Shown one piece after another: positions 24,702 to 33,211 of a stretch of DNA of 39,619 nt (positions are counted from its first letter, which is position 1; each line of letters starts with the position of its first letter). Location of the stretch: the NCBI GenBank assembly GCA_016199935.1, contig JACQFS010000171.1:1-39619 (forward strand), read 5' to 3'. The position numbers and the translations under genes are program-made. Source of the DNA: Verrucomicrobiota bacterium. GTDB taxonomy: Bacteria > Verrucomicrobiota > Verrucomicrobiia > Limisphaerales > JACQFS01. The notes under the pieces are model-generated. The model saw only the letters and a program-made list of their open reading frames with translations. It searched no databases and was not told the origin of the DNA.

Positions 24702-26141
24702 CTACGGCCTACGCAGGCGGAAGTAGCGGTTGTTCACGGCGGTGGGGATGGCTTGGAGGACCATGTTCGTGAAGCCGTTTGTGGAAACGACTTCCGCTGT
24801 GTCACTCCACACGGTCGGGGCGGCGAGCGGGCCGGTTTGCTGCAAGACCAAGCTCGTCTCGTCGGTGATCCACCTAACCCAAAAGTTGGTATCGATGCGC
24901 GCGATGCTCAGCGGCGGATATGGAATCTCATAGCTGAACAAGTAGGCCGCGCCCGCATAATTTGTCACACGTATGGTGCTACCAGCCGCGCCAATCAGCA
25001 CGCGGTCCGTTCCCACCGCCGCCACCGAGCAGCCGAAAGAGTCTAATGCCGCCGGGCTCGGCTCAATGAAGGTGGCCAGCAGTGTCCCGTTGGTGCTGAA
25101 CAGATGTGCGGCGCCTGCCGTCGTTGACCCTGTGATGGCCCCGACCGAGCCAATAAGCACTCGGTTGCTCCCCACCGAAGCAACCGAATACCCGAAGGCG
25201 CTTTCTGTGAGACCCGTCGTGACTTTGGAGAAGTTGGTCAGAAACAATCCGTTTGTTCTGAACAGGTAGGCTGCGCCGGCGACCAACCCGTCCGTGCTGT
25301 CCCGAGGCGCGCAAATGAGCACACGGTCACTCCCCAACGCGGCCACCGAGGCACCGAAATGGGCACCAAGCGTCGGGCCGGGCTTAACGAAGGCGACCAG
25401 CAGCGCACCGTTGGTGCTGAGCAGATACGCTGCCCCGTTAAAAGAACTGATGTCGCTGTTATGGGCCGCGCCGATGATGATGCGATCGCTACCTAGTGCC
25501 GCCACCGAGCAGCCGAACCACTCAGATGGCACGTGGAAGGGGTTCGTGATGGTGGACAACAAAGTTCCGTTGGTGGTGAAAAGATAAGCCGCCCCGTGAC
25601 CCCCGGCATTCAGTGCGCCTACGAGCACGCGGTCGTTACCCAGCGCGGCCACCGAGCAACCAAATTGATCTAAGCCCACCGGGTTAGGCTTGAGGAATGT
25701 GGTCAGCAATGTGCCATCGGTGCTGAACAGATAAGCCGCGCCAGCGTTCAACGCGCCCGCGCTGTCATATTGAGAACCAACGAGCACGCGGTCGGTCCCG
25801 ATTGCAGCTACCGAGCAGCCGAATTGATCGTTGGCCGCCGGAGTTGCCTTCGAGAAGGTTGTCAAGAATGTGCCGTCAGTGCTGAACAGAAAGGCCGCGC
25901 CAGCGTTGTACACGATCGAACTGTCATTTGGCGCACCAACGAGCACACCGTCGGCTCCCACCGCCGCCACTGACGTGCCGAATAGGTCGTTGGTCGTGGG
26001 GATGGGATTGGAAAAGGTGGTCAGCAACGTGGGGTTGATGGCCTGGGCGAATGCCACTCTGATCCACAGCGTCGTGTCAACGAGCAGGCAAAGGAAAACC
26101 ATAGCGCCCAGATGGCGGAGCGAGAGAGGATGAAGGTTCAT
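24702..26141 (-). CDS. Secreted seven-repeat FG-GAP beta-propeller protein
   Basis: A 479-residue protein with a signal peptide (MNLHPLSLRHLGAMVFLCLL, cleavage near AFAQA). It consists of seven tandem repeats of about 47-53 residues, each of the form LLTTFxxPxPxxxDxFGxSV, then AAxGxDRVLIGA, then AGAAYLFSTNGT. Seven repeats predict one closed seven-bladed propeller, as in integrin-alpha-type FG-GAP domains. The C-terminal 75 residues (IARIDTNFWVRW to NRYFRLRRP) form a separate small domain common at the ends of secreted verrucomicrobial proteins. The open frame extends far upstream, antisense to the next gene, but only this part has a signal peptide and repeats. Ligand and role are unknown. 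Confidence 0.85.
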   Translation of the reverse strand: MNLHPLSLRHLGAMVFLCLLVDTTLWIRVAFAQAINPTLLTTFSNPIPTTNDLFGTSVAAVGADGVLVGAPNDSSIVYNAGAAFLFSTDGTFLTTFSKATPAANDQFGCSVAAIGTDRVLVGSQYDSAGALNAGAAYLFSTDGTLLTTFLKPNPVGLDQFGCSVAALGNDRVLVGALNAGGHGAAYLFTTNGTLLSTITNPFHVPSEWFGCSVAALGSDRIIIGAAHNSDISSFNGAAYLLSTNGALLVAFVKPGPTLGAHFGASVAALGSDRVLICAPRDSTDGLVAGAAYLFRTNGLFLTNFSKVTTGLTESAFGYSVASVGSNRVLIGSVGAITGSTTAGAAHLFSTNGTLLATFIEPSPAALDSFGCSVAAVGTDRVLIGAAGSTIRVTNYAGAAYLFSYEIPYPPLSIARIDTNFWVRWITDETSLVLQQTGPLAAPTVWSDTAEVVSTNGFTNMVLQAIPTAVNNRYFRLRRP

Positions 26142-26273
26142 CGCGTGCTCGGTGGAATGGTTCCGGTTGGTGATGCCGTTTTTAAGGCAACCGCTCGCAT
26201 CCGGCAAGCGCGTTCCACATCGAGCCACACAAATGCGCTGGCAAGCCGCCGCGTTTCTGCTACTTAAAACGCG

Positions 26274-29200
26274 ATGCCAGCCACGCTCGACCCCGCCATT
26301 GCCGCGAAGCTGACCGCCCTCGGTCACCGCTGGCGCCGGCTCGTCCTCTTGCGCGGGTTGTGCGCCATCCTCGTCGTCGGCGTCGGCAGCCTCATCGCGC
26401 TCGCGCTCCTCGACCGCCTCGTGGTGATGCCCGACTGGCTCCGCATCGCGCTCACGCTCGGCGCCTACGCGGCGACGGTGGTTTTGTTCTGGCTGCTCGG
26501 CGGGCGTTACCTCCTCCACGCGCCCGACCGGCACACGCTCGCCCGCGTCATCGAGCGCGCCGAGCCGAAGCTGCGCGAGGAACTGCTCTCGGCCATCGAA
26601 CTCGGCGAAAAGGAAAGCCGCTGGGATTCGCCCGTCTTCCGCTCGCTCGTGCAGCAGTCCGCCGCCGCGCACCTGCGCGAGGTGAAGCCCGCCGCCGTGC
26701 TGCCGCGCAAGCTCATCCGCGTCTGGCTCATCGCCGCGCCGGTGGTCGCGGTGGTATGCTTCGCGCTGCTCTCGGTCGAGCGGCTTCAGTTTCCGCAGCT
26801 CCTCCTCCGCGCCGCCGCGCCGATGCTCGACCTCGAACGCGTCTCCACCTTCCGCATCGCCGTGCTCACGCCCGCGCCCGGTGAACTCGTCCCGCGCGGC
26901 GACACGCTCACCGTGAACGTGGCCGTCGCCGGTGGCGCGCCGAAGGACGTGACGCTGGAATTTTTCCGCGCCGGCCGCCGGCCCGAGCGCGTGGCGATGG
27001 CGCCGTCGGGCAGCGAGAACCAGTTCGCCGCCGCGCTGCCGGTCGAGGATGGGCGGATGGAATTCCGCGTGCGCGCCGGTGACGCGCAGACGCGCCGTTT
27101 CCGCGTGGACTCGCGCCCGCGCCCGCAGGTGCTGACGTTTGAGAAAAAGTTTTCCTATCCCGAATACACGAAGCTCGCCGCGAAGACGGTGACGGAAAAC
27201 AACGGCGACCTCGTCGCGCTCGAAGGCACGCTCGTGGACCTCGCGCTCGACGTGGACCAGCCAGTGAAGCGCGCGGAGTTGCGCCTGAACATCGCCGGCA
27301 ACCAGCCGCTCATCCCGCTGAACGTCGGCGCGGGCCACCGCCTTACCGCCCGCGTGCCTCTTACCGCGGCAGGCATTTATCGCGTTTACCTCGTCGCGTG
27401 TGACACGGGTTTCGAGAACAAGTTCGGCTCCGAATACGAACTGCGCCCGCAGCCGGACCTCGTGCCGCAGGTCGAGTTGACGCAGCCGAAGGAGAACCTC
27501 ATCGCCGCCGCGGATGACGTGATCGAAATCCGCGGCTCGGCGAAGGACGACTTCGGTCTCGCGAGCGTGCTGCAACTGGTGAAGGTCAACACCAACGCGT
27601 GGCAGGAGATTCTGCTCGGCACGCCGACGAACGCCGAGTTCGCTGTCGCACGCGCGTGGAATCTTTTCGAGCACGGCCTGCGCGCGGGCGACCAGGTTTC
27701 CACCAAACTCGCCGCCGTGGACATCAAGGGCAACCGCAGCGAATCGCTCCCCGTGCAGGTGCTCATCACCGCGACCGGCTTCGACGCGAACCGCCTCAAG
27801 GCGCTCGACGCGCGCCGCCGCCTGCTCAAGAGCGTGACCGCGCTGGCGCAGGCCGTGCGCGATCTCGACACGCCACAGGGCAACAAGCGCGCGCCCGAGT
27901 TGCTCCGCCAATCGCTCGCGCAACTTCCCGCCGTCGCGGACAAGGCGTGGCTCGATTTGAAAATCGCCACGCGCATGGTCCGCCCCGGCCGCGAAGCCGC
28001 CGACCTCGCGCTCGCCGGGCAGGCGCTCGCGCAAATCCGCGCGCTCTTGTCGGCGGACGCAAATTTCGGCAGCGCCGACAAGGACGCGCCCGCGCCGGAC
28101 ATGGAGCGCACGTTGAAATCACTCCGACGCATCCACGATCTCGCGTGGCCCGCCGAGGCCACCTTCCGCGACCTGCTCGGCGCGGAGGAGGCGGACGTGG
28201 CCTTTGAGAAATTGCGCGACACGCAGACGAGCCTCACGCGGCTCGGGGAACGCGCGGCCCGACTCAATCCGCAGACCGCCGGCGCGGCGGGCGAGATCGA
28301 ACGGCGCAAGACCGCCATCGCCGCCGAGCTCAAGAGCATCGAGCCGATGTTGAAGGCGATGGAGCCGAACCTGCCCGGCAACTTCGCGAGCCAGGCCCGC
28401 CGGATGCGCGACACCTTCGCGAAGCAACGCGAGGCGCTCGTCCCGCCCGAAGTCAAAGGCCGCCAACGCGCGCCCGCGCCCGTGCCGCTGGCGAACATTC
28501 AGAAGGTCGTGGATGGCGCGGCGCGCGAGTTGTCGAACTTGAAGAATGAAACCTCCGTCCGCGCCGACCGCGTGCGCGCGTCGCTCAACAAGGCGAACTC
28601 CGCCACGCTGACGCGGCTGGATGATTTGCAGCGCAAGCTCGACTCGCTTGCGCGGAGCAAGGATGCCGACACGGTCCGCCGCACCGAGGCGCGCGACCTG
28701 TGGCGCGGCCTCGCGCAGGAACTTCGCTTCCGGGCCGAGTTGGAGGAAGTGCGGCCCGATGCGGACTCGGGCTTCGTCGCCGATCTCGCGAAGGCGTCGC
28801 AGATGATGCAGTCCGCGCCGGCGCCGCAACGCGACGCGACAGACCCGGCGACCGGCGCCGCCACGGTGAAGGAACTTTTCACCTCGTTGCGTGCGCTTGA
28901 GGCGAGTCACCAGTTTCAGGAAATCATCGGGAGCGTCCGCGCGCTCGCGGAGCAGGAGCGGTGGGAGCCGTTTGTGCCCGTGGCCGTCACCGCACGCCCG
29001 CGCGACTGGCGCTGGGCCGAGGGTGTGATGCAGGCCGCGCCCGCGGCGTTGCGCCAGGCAGGCGTGCCGCCCGAGGGACCGGCGCACCTCGAGGAAGTTT
29101 CGCACGGCCCGCTCGTGCGCGAGATCGCGGGCGAGATGACGGAACGTTCGAAGACGCCGTCGCACGACCGCCCCATGCCGGAGAAATTTGAGGCGCTGCT

Positions 29201-30797
29201 CGCCGAGCTTTCGCGCGCCGCCGCCAAAATCCAGAACGCCCTCAACGCCGCGCGCGAAGCCGTGGCGCAGAACGCGCCGAAGCTGAGCGAGCAGATGGAG
29301 TCGCTCGCGAAAGTCGCCGAGGCGATGGAGAAGCAGACCCGCGAACAGGAAGCAGCGATGGCGGCGCAGGAAGAGGCGAAGGCGAAGACGGAGAACGCGA
29401 AGTTGAGCGCGGAGCAGAGCGAGTTCGTGAAGGCGGTGGAGGAATTGCGCGACGCGCTGCGGCGCGAGGCGAACCAGCAGAGCCTCGCCACGAAGGAGGG
29501 CCGCGACAAGGCGCGCGATGCCGACGATGCCTCCGCGATGCTGCGCGAGCCGCCGCGCAAGGCGGATGATTTTCTCCGCGAAGCCGCCGCCGCGCCGAAG
29601 GCCGAGGCGAAGGACAGCCTCACCGCCGCCGCCGACCAGCAGAAGAAGACCGCCGACACGCTCAAGCAACTCGCGAAGCATTTCAAAAATGCCGAGATGG
29701 GCCAGAGCGAGTTGACGCGCGCGGACCTGCGCCAGGCCGAGGCCGAGATGGGCCTCAAGGAGCAGATGGACGCGCGCGACAAGCAGGCGGAGCTGCTCGC
29801 GGAGTTGTCGAAGATGTCCCAGGACGAGCAGATGAAGAAGCTCGAGGAGGAGTTGAAGCAGAGCCAGCCGATGCAGCGCGAGCTGAGTTCCATCGCGAAG
29901 AACGCGGTGAAGATGGCGGCGGGCGAGTTGCAGCAGGCCGCGATGGACGAGAAGAATCTTTCCGCCAAGGTCCGCACCGACGCGGCGAACGAGGAGCAGA
30001 AGAAATCCGAGCCGGCGAAGAATCTCGCGCAGTCCGCGCAGCAGCAGACCACCGTGAACGGCGAGGTGGACGACGCCGCGGAGGCGTTGCAGCGCGCGAT
30101 GCGGCACGAACAGCGCATCCAGCCCGACCAGCCGAACCCCGTGCAGAAGCTCGCCGATGGCGTGCAGAAACTTTCCGCCGAGACGCTGCCGCCGGTTCAG
30201 AAGGAGGTCGCGAACGCGCCGAACTCCGCCGCCGTGAAGGAACCGGTGCAGGAGGCGCAGCGGGCCATCGAAACTTCCGCCGCGATGCTCAAGGCCGCGC
30301 TCGGTGAAGGTGCCGCCGAGGCGATGGCGCAGAAACCTTCGGGCCAGCAGGACCAGAAGCCCGGCGACAACAAGGACCCGAACGCGCAACAGCTCGCCCG
30401 CGCGCTCGACCGCCTCGACGCGGCGAAGAACCAGCAGCAACAGCAGCAGGGCAAGCCGTCGCAGCAATCGCAGCAAAGTCAGCAGTCCGCGTCGCAGCAG
30501 CAGATGGACTCGATGATGGCGCAGGCGAAGGACCAGCAGAAGAAAGACCGCACCGACGAGAAGTTGCGCGAGACACCGGGCACGGGCGCGGACAGTTTCT
30601 ACACGACGAAGGCCGACGCGGCGGGCGCGCTCCCGAACCTGCCAGCCGGTGCCGCCGGCCAGTGGGGCAAGCTGCCGCCGCAGATGGCGTCGCAACTTCT
30701 CGAGGGCAGCCGCGAGAGCGTGAGCGGCGAGTATCGCGCGATGGTGGAAACCTACTTCCGCGTGATCGCCGACAAGGCGCGCGCGGCCAAGCCGTGA
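26274..30797 (+). CDS. Very large DUF4175-like membrane protein with long coiled coil
   Basis: This 1507-residue protein has three membrane helices in the first 170 residues (LLRGLCAILVVGVGSLIALA, IALTLGAYAATVVLFWLLGG and VWLIAAPVVAVVCFALLSV). Ig-like beta domains follow (about 190-500), including FEKKFSYPEYTKLAAKTV and VEGTLVDLAL-type sequence typical of DUF4175 proteins. About 900 residues of charged, Ala/Glu/Lys/Gln-rich helix with coiled-coil character come next. Near residues 1380-1430 there is a poly-Gln/Ser stretch (QQQQQQGKPSQQSQQSQQS). The protein should be anchored in the inner membrane with a long periplasmic rod. Its stop overlaps the next start as GTGA. In related phyla DUF4175 genes sit in clusters with MoxR ATPase and DUF58 genes; none is within this window. 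Function is unknown. Confidence 0.85.
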   Translation: MPATLDPAIAAKLTALGHRWRRLVLLRGLCAILVVGVGSLIALALLDRLVVMPDWLRIALTLGAYAATVVLFWLLGGRYLLHAPDRHTLARVIERAEPKLREELLSAIELGEKESRWDSPVFRSLVQQSAAAHLREVKPAAVLPRKLIRVWLIAAPVVAVVCFALLSVERLQFPQLLLRAAAPMLDLERVSTFRIAVLTPAPGELVPRGDTLTVNVAVAGGAPKDVTLEFFRAGRRPERVAMAPSGSENQFAAALPVEDGRMEFRVRAGDAQTRRFRVDSRPRPQVLTFEKKFSYPEYTKLAAKTVTENNGDLVALEGTLVDLALDVDQPVKRAELRLNIAGNQPLIPLNVGAGHRLTARVPLTAAGIYRVYLVACDTGFENKFGSEYELRPQPDLVPQVELTQPKENLIAAADDVIEIRGSAKDDFGLASVLQLVKVNTNAWQEILLGTPTNAEFAVARAWNLFEHGLRAGDQVSTKLAAVDIKGNRSESLPVQVLITATGFDANRLKALDARRRLLKSVTALAQAVRDLDTPQGNKRAPELLRQSLAQLPAVADKAWLDLKIATRMVRPGREAADLALAGQALAQIRALLSADANFGSADKDAPAPDMERTLKSLRRIHDLAWPAEATFRDLLGAEEADVAFEKLRDTQTSLTRLGERAARLNPQTAGAAGEIERRKTAIAAELKSIEPMLKAMEPNLPGNFASQARRMRDTFAKQREALVPPEVKGRQRAPAPVPLANIQKVVDGAARELSNLKNETSVRADRVRASLNKANSATLTRLDDLQRKLDSLARSKDADTVRRTEARDLWRGLAQELRFRAELEEVRPDADSGFVADLAKASQMMQSAPAPQRDATDPATGAATVKELFTSLRALEASHQFQEIIGSVRALAEQERWEPFVPVAVTARPRDWRWAEGVMQAAPAALRQAGVPPEGPAHLEEVSHGPLVREIAGEMTERSKTPSHDRPMPEKFEALLAELSRAAAKIQNALNAAREAVAQNAPKLSEQMESLAKVAEAMEKQTREQEAAMAAQEEAKAKTENAKLSAEQSEFVKAVEELRDALRREANQQSLATKEGRDKARDADDASAMLREPPRKADDFLREAAAAPKAEAKDSLTAAADQQKKTADTLKQLAKHFKNAEMGQSELTRADLRQAEAEMGLKEQMDARDKQAELLAELSKMSQDEQMKKLEEELKQSQPMQRELSSIAKNAVKMAAGELQQAAMDEKNLSAKVRTDAANEEQKKSEPAKNLAQSAQQQTTVNGEVDDAAEALQRAMRHEQRIQPDQPNPVQKLADGVQKLSAETLPPVQKEVANAPNSAAVKEPVQEAQRAIETSAAMLKAALGEGAAEAMAQKPSGQQDQKPGDNKDPNAQQLARALDRLDAAKNQQQQQQGKPSQQSQQSQQSASQQQMDSMMAQAKDQQKKDRTDEKLRETPGTGADSFYTTKADAAGALPNLPAGAAGQWGKLPPQMASQLLEGSRESVSGEYRAMVETYFRVIADKARAAKP

Positions 30798-31936
30798 GCG
30801 CAGTGGCACCGCACCGTCAGCACAAGGGCTATCCCGTGATTTCACGCCGCACGGTGCTCCGGCTTTTCGTGACGGGTGCCGCCCTGCCCTCCGCGCGGTT
30901 GTTCGCGCAGAAGAAGCCCGCGTCCGCCGATCCGGCCGATCGCGCCATTGCGCGCGGCATTTCCTACCTGATCACGCGGCAGGAAAAGGACGGTTCGTTT
31001 TTTGATCCCGAAAAGGGAAACCCCGAACTGCACTCGACGGCGTTGACGTCGCTCGGCGTGCTGGCGTTCGCCGCCGCCGGTCATCTGCCGGGCGACAAGA
31101 CGCGCGAAGGCGACACCTTCAAGCGCGCGCTGGATTTTCTGCTCCGGCCCGACCGGCAGGACCCCGACGGCTACCTCGGGCACACGGACAACTCGAACAT
31201 GTATGGCCACGGCATCGCGACGCTGGCGCTGACCGAGATGCTCGGCATGGGCTTCGACAAGACGCAGGACCGGTTGGTGCGCGACCGCGCGAAGAAGGCG
31301 GTGGATCTCATCCTGCGCTCACAGCGTGTCCGCAAGCGCGACCCGCGGCACGAGGGCGCGTGGCGTTACAAGCCCGAGTCGGCGGACGCGGACCTCTCGC
31401 TCTCGGTGTGGCAGATCATGGCGCTGCGCTCGGGAAAAAACGCGGGCCTCGACGTGCCGAAGGAGGCGATTGACCGCGCGGTGGGGTATTTGAAAAACAG
31501 CTACTCGAACGACGACGACCGCCGGCGCGGCGGCAGCGCGACGGAACAGGGCGGCTTCTCGTATCAGCCGGGGCAGCACCCGGAGTTCGCGATGACGGGC
31601 GCGGGGATGCTCGCGATGGTGGTGTGCGGCAAACACGACTCGATGGAGGTGCGCGCGGCGGCGAACTGGCTGATGACGCATCCGCCGGAGCCGAGCAACC
31701 GCTGGTATTACTACGGCACGTATTATTACGCGCAGGCGATGTTCCAGCGCGGCGGCGAATACGCGGTGGAGGCGCGTCGGCGCGTGGAGGACAACCTGAC
31801 GCAGGAGCAGCTTGACGACGGCGCGTGGCAGGGTTTGCAGGGGCAGGAATACGGGACGGGGAAAATTTACGCGACGAGCCTGGCGATCCTGAGCCTCGCG
31901 GTGAAGAACCACTTCCTGCCGATTTACCAGCGGTAG
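30794..31936 (+). CDS. Tat-exported prenyltransferase/squalene cyclase-fold repeat protein
   Basis: The 380-residue protein starts at GTG 30794 (GTGA overlap with the preceding stop) or GTG 30836. The N-terminus has a twin-arginine motif SRRTVLRLF, a hydrophobic stretch and ARLFAQ, indicating Tat export. The mature part has alpha/alpha-toroid repeats of the squalene cyclase/prenyltransferase fold: AIARGISYLITRQEKDGSFF, AVGYLKNSYS and GGFSYQPGQHPEFAMTGAGM, with short QW-like DGSF or GAW motifs. The DxDD motif of true squalene-hopene cyclases is absent, so an enzyme of that pathway is unlikely. Coupling to the DUF4175-like gene suggests a joint role in the periplasm. Confidence 0.85.
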   Translation: MSAVAPHRQHKGYPVISRRTVLRLFVTGAALPSARLFAQKKPASADPADRAIARGISYLITRQEKDGSFFDPEKGNPELHSTALTSLGVLAFAAAGHLPGDKTREGDTFKRALDFLLRPDRQDPDGYLGHTDNSNMYGHGIATLALTEMLGMGFDKTQDRLVRDRAKKAVDLILRSQRVRKRDPRHEGAWRYKPESADADLSLSVWQIMALRSGKNAGLDVPKEAIDRAVGYLKNSYSNDDDRRRGGSATEQGGFSYQPGQHPEFAMTGAGMLAMVVCGKHDSMEVRAAANWLMTHPPEPSNRWYYYGTYYYAQAMFQRGGEYAVEARRRVEDNLTQEQLDDGAWQGLQGQEYGTGKIYATSLAILSLAVKNHFLPIYQR

Positions 31937-31946
31937 GAGGGGCGCT

Positions 31947-32008
31947 GTTTGGAGTCCACGCTTTAGCGCGTCCGCGCAACCTGACACCCTGAAGGGTGGA
32001 CACCGAAC
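31947..32008. repeat. GTCCAC nested palindrome between convergent genes
   Basis: Outer inverted words GTTTGGAGTCCAC and GTGGACACCGAAC enclose two mini-hairpins: CGC-TTTA-GCG on the left and ACCC-TGAA-GGGT on the right. The same TTTA/TGAA loop order occurs in the GGAGCGC element at 37226-37324 although the stems differ. It separates the ends of the Tat-exported protein gene and the DUF4340 gene and may serve as a terminator for both. Confidence 0.75.
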
Positions 32009-32011
32009 GGG

Positions 32012-33211
32012 TCACTTCGCGTCGTCAGGTTTCTTCTCGTCTGGCTTCGCGTCTTCCTTCTTCTCCTCTTTCTTATCTTCGAGGAGTTCCGGGCGGTCCT
32101 TGAGCACGGCTTCGAGGTTCCATTTGCTGACGACGAAGACCCAGCCTTCGAGCGCTTTCTCCGTCGCCAGCTTCTCGTTGAGCTTCGACTGCTTCTCTTT
32201 GAACTCCTTGTCGAGTTTCGCCTTGTCCTCGGGTTTCTCGTCCTTGGCGGCGGCGCGCTCCTTCGGAAGGTTGGCGCTGACGGCGAGCTGCACGTTGAGG
32301 TTCTCGTCGTTCGTCTGGCCGCCGATCTTGAACTGGTATTTGAAATTGTCGAACGTCTCGACGGTCACGACGCGCGGTTTGTCGAGGCCGAGTTCCTTCA
32401 AGTCCTTCGGGAGCGGCTTCACGTCGTTGAAGCCGCCGAAGCCCAGGAAGCTGCCGAGGCCGCTGACCTTGTTCTGGTCGAGCTTCTCGCCGGGCTTCGC
32501 GTTTTCCAGAACCCACTCGGTCGCCGCGGCGTTGGTGCGGCTGAGGCGCGACCAGTTCGTCTCGTTCGCGGTGACGATGGCGACGGAGCGGATGCCTTCG
32601 AGCTTGAGGAAATCCTTGGCGATCCAGTTCTCAGGCTTCGCCTCCAGCTTCGCGAGCGCGTCGGAGACGAGGCCGATCTGCTTCGGGTCGCCGTTGGCCA
32701 TCACGTAGCGGCCGTTGGCGAAGCCCTCGCCGCCCATGCCGTCGTCGCGCGCGGACTTCTTGAAATTCTTTTTCCCCAGCAGCACCGACTTCAGGAGCTT
32801 GCCGTCCTTGTCCTTCAACTCGACGAGCGTGCCGCTCGCGCCATTGGTCCCCTGCCCCGGCGCGGTGAGTTCGAGACGCGGGAGAAACGACGCGCCGACG
32901 GTTTCGTGCTGCACAAACTTGAGGTCGGCGAGCTGCCGGAGCGACTCGCTGAGGTCGGCAAAGTTCGCGGGATAATCGGACCGCTCGCGCACGCGCCACT
33001 GGTCGCCCTGCTTCGCGAGGTTCACCTCGCCGGCGGATTGCTTGATCGTGATCTGCGCGACGGCGTTCACGTCGAACTCGCCGAGCACCTTGCCGCCGAG
33101 GCTGCCGCCGGATTGCGAGTAGGAGGCCGTGTGCTTTCGGAGCAAGAGCAGGCCGGCCCCGCCGAGGACGAGGACGAGCACGAGGACGACGAGAAACTGT
33201 TTGCGGTTCAT
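32012..33211 (-). CDS. DUF4340 domain-containing protein
   Basis: The 399-residue protein has one N-terminal membrane anchor (QFLVVLVLVLVLGGAGLLLL) and a periplasmic region with the DUF4340 pattern: ITIKQSAGEVNLAKQGDQWR, then a YPANFADLSESLRQLADLK helix, and later repeats of the same strand-helix unit (VAIVTANETNWSRLSR). It ends in a Lys/Glu/Asp-rich tail (DKKEEKKEDAKPDEKKPDD). DUF4340 proteins are regularly encoded with GldG-like ABC components. The start overlaps the gldG-like stop as ATGA (33208-33211), so this is the last gene of the ABC operon. Function is unknown. Confidence 0.9.
   Translation of the reverse strand: MNRKQFLVVLVLVLVLGGAGLLLLRKHTASYSQSGGSLGGKVLGEFDVNAVAQITIKQSAGEVNLAKQGDQWRVRERSDYPANFADLSESLRQLADLKFVQHETVGASFLPRLELTAPGQGTNGASGTLVELKDKDGKLLKSVLLGKKNFKKSARDDGMGGEGFANGRYVMANGDPKQIGLVSDALAKLEAKPENWIAKDFLKLEGIRSVAIVTANETNWSRLSRTNAAATEWVLENAKPGEKLDQNKVSGLGSFLGFGGFNDVKPLPKDLKELGLDKPRVVTVETFDNFKYQFKIGGQTNDENLNVQLAVSANLPKERAAAKDEKPEDKAKLDKEFKEKQSKLNEKLATEKALEGWVFVVSKWNLEAVLKDRPELLEDKKEEKKEDAKPDEKKPDDAK

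Noticed and set aside
26142-28034. Upstream extension of the FG-GAP propeller frame to 1110 codons
   Set aside because: The extension is antisense to the DUF4175-like gene, while the signal peptide starts at 26141.
28119-30845. A 908-codon open frame antisense to the DUF4175-like gene, and similar long antisense frames at 10199-11935, 4276-6180 and 33331-35184
   Set aside because: Composition is Arg/His/Leu or Glu/Arg-rich without motifs, and the frames mirror GC-rich third-position bias of genes on the other strand. The sense genes have clear family motifs.
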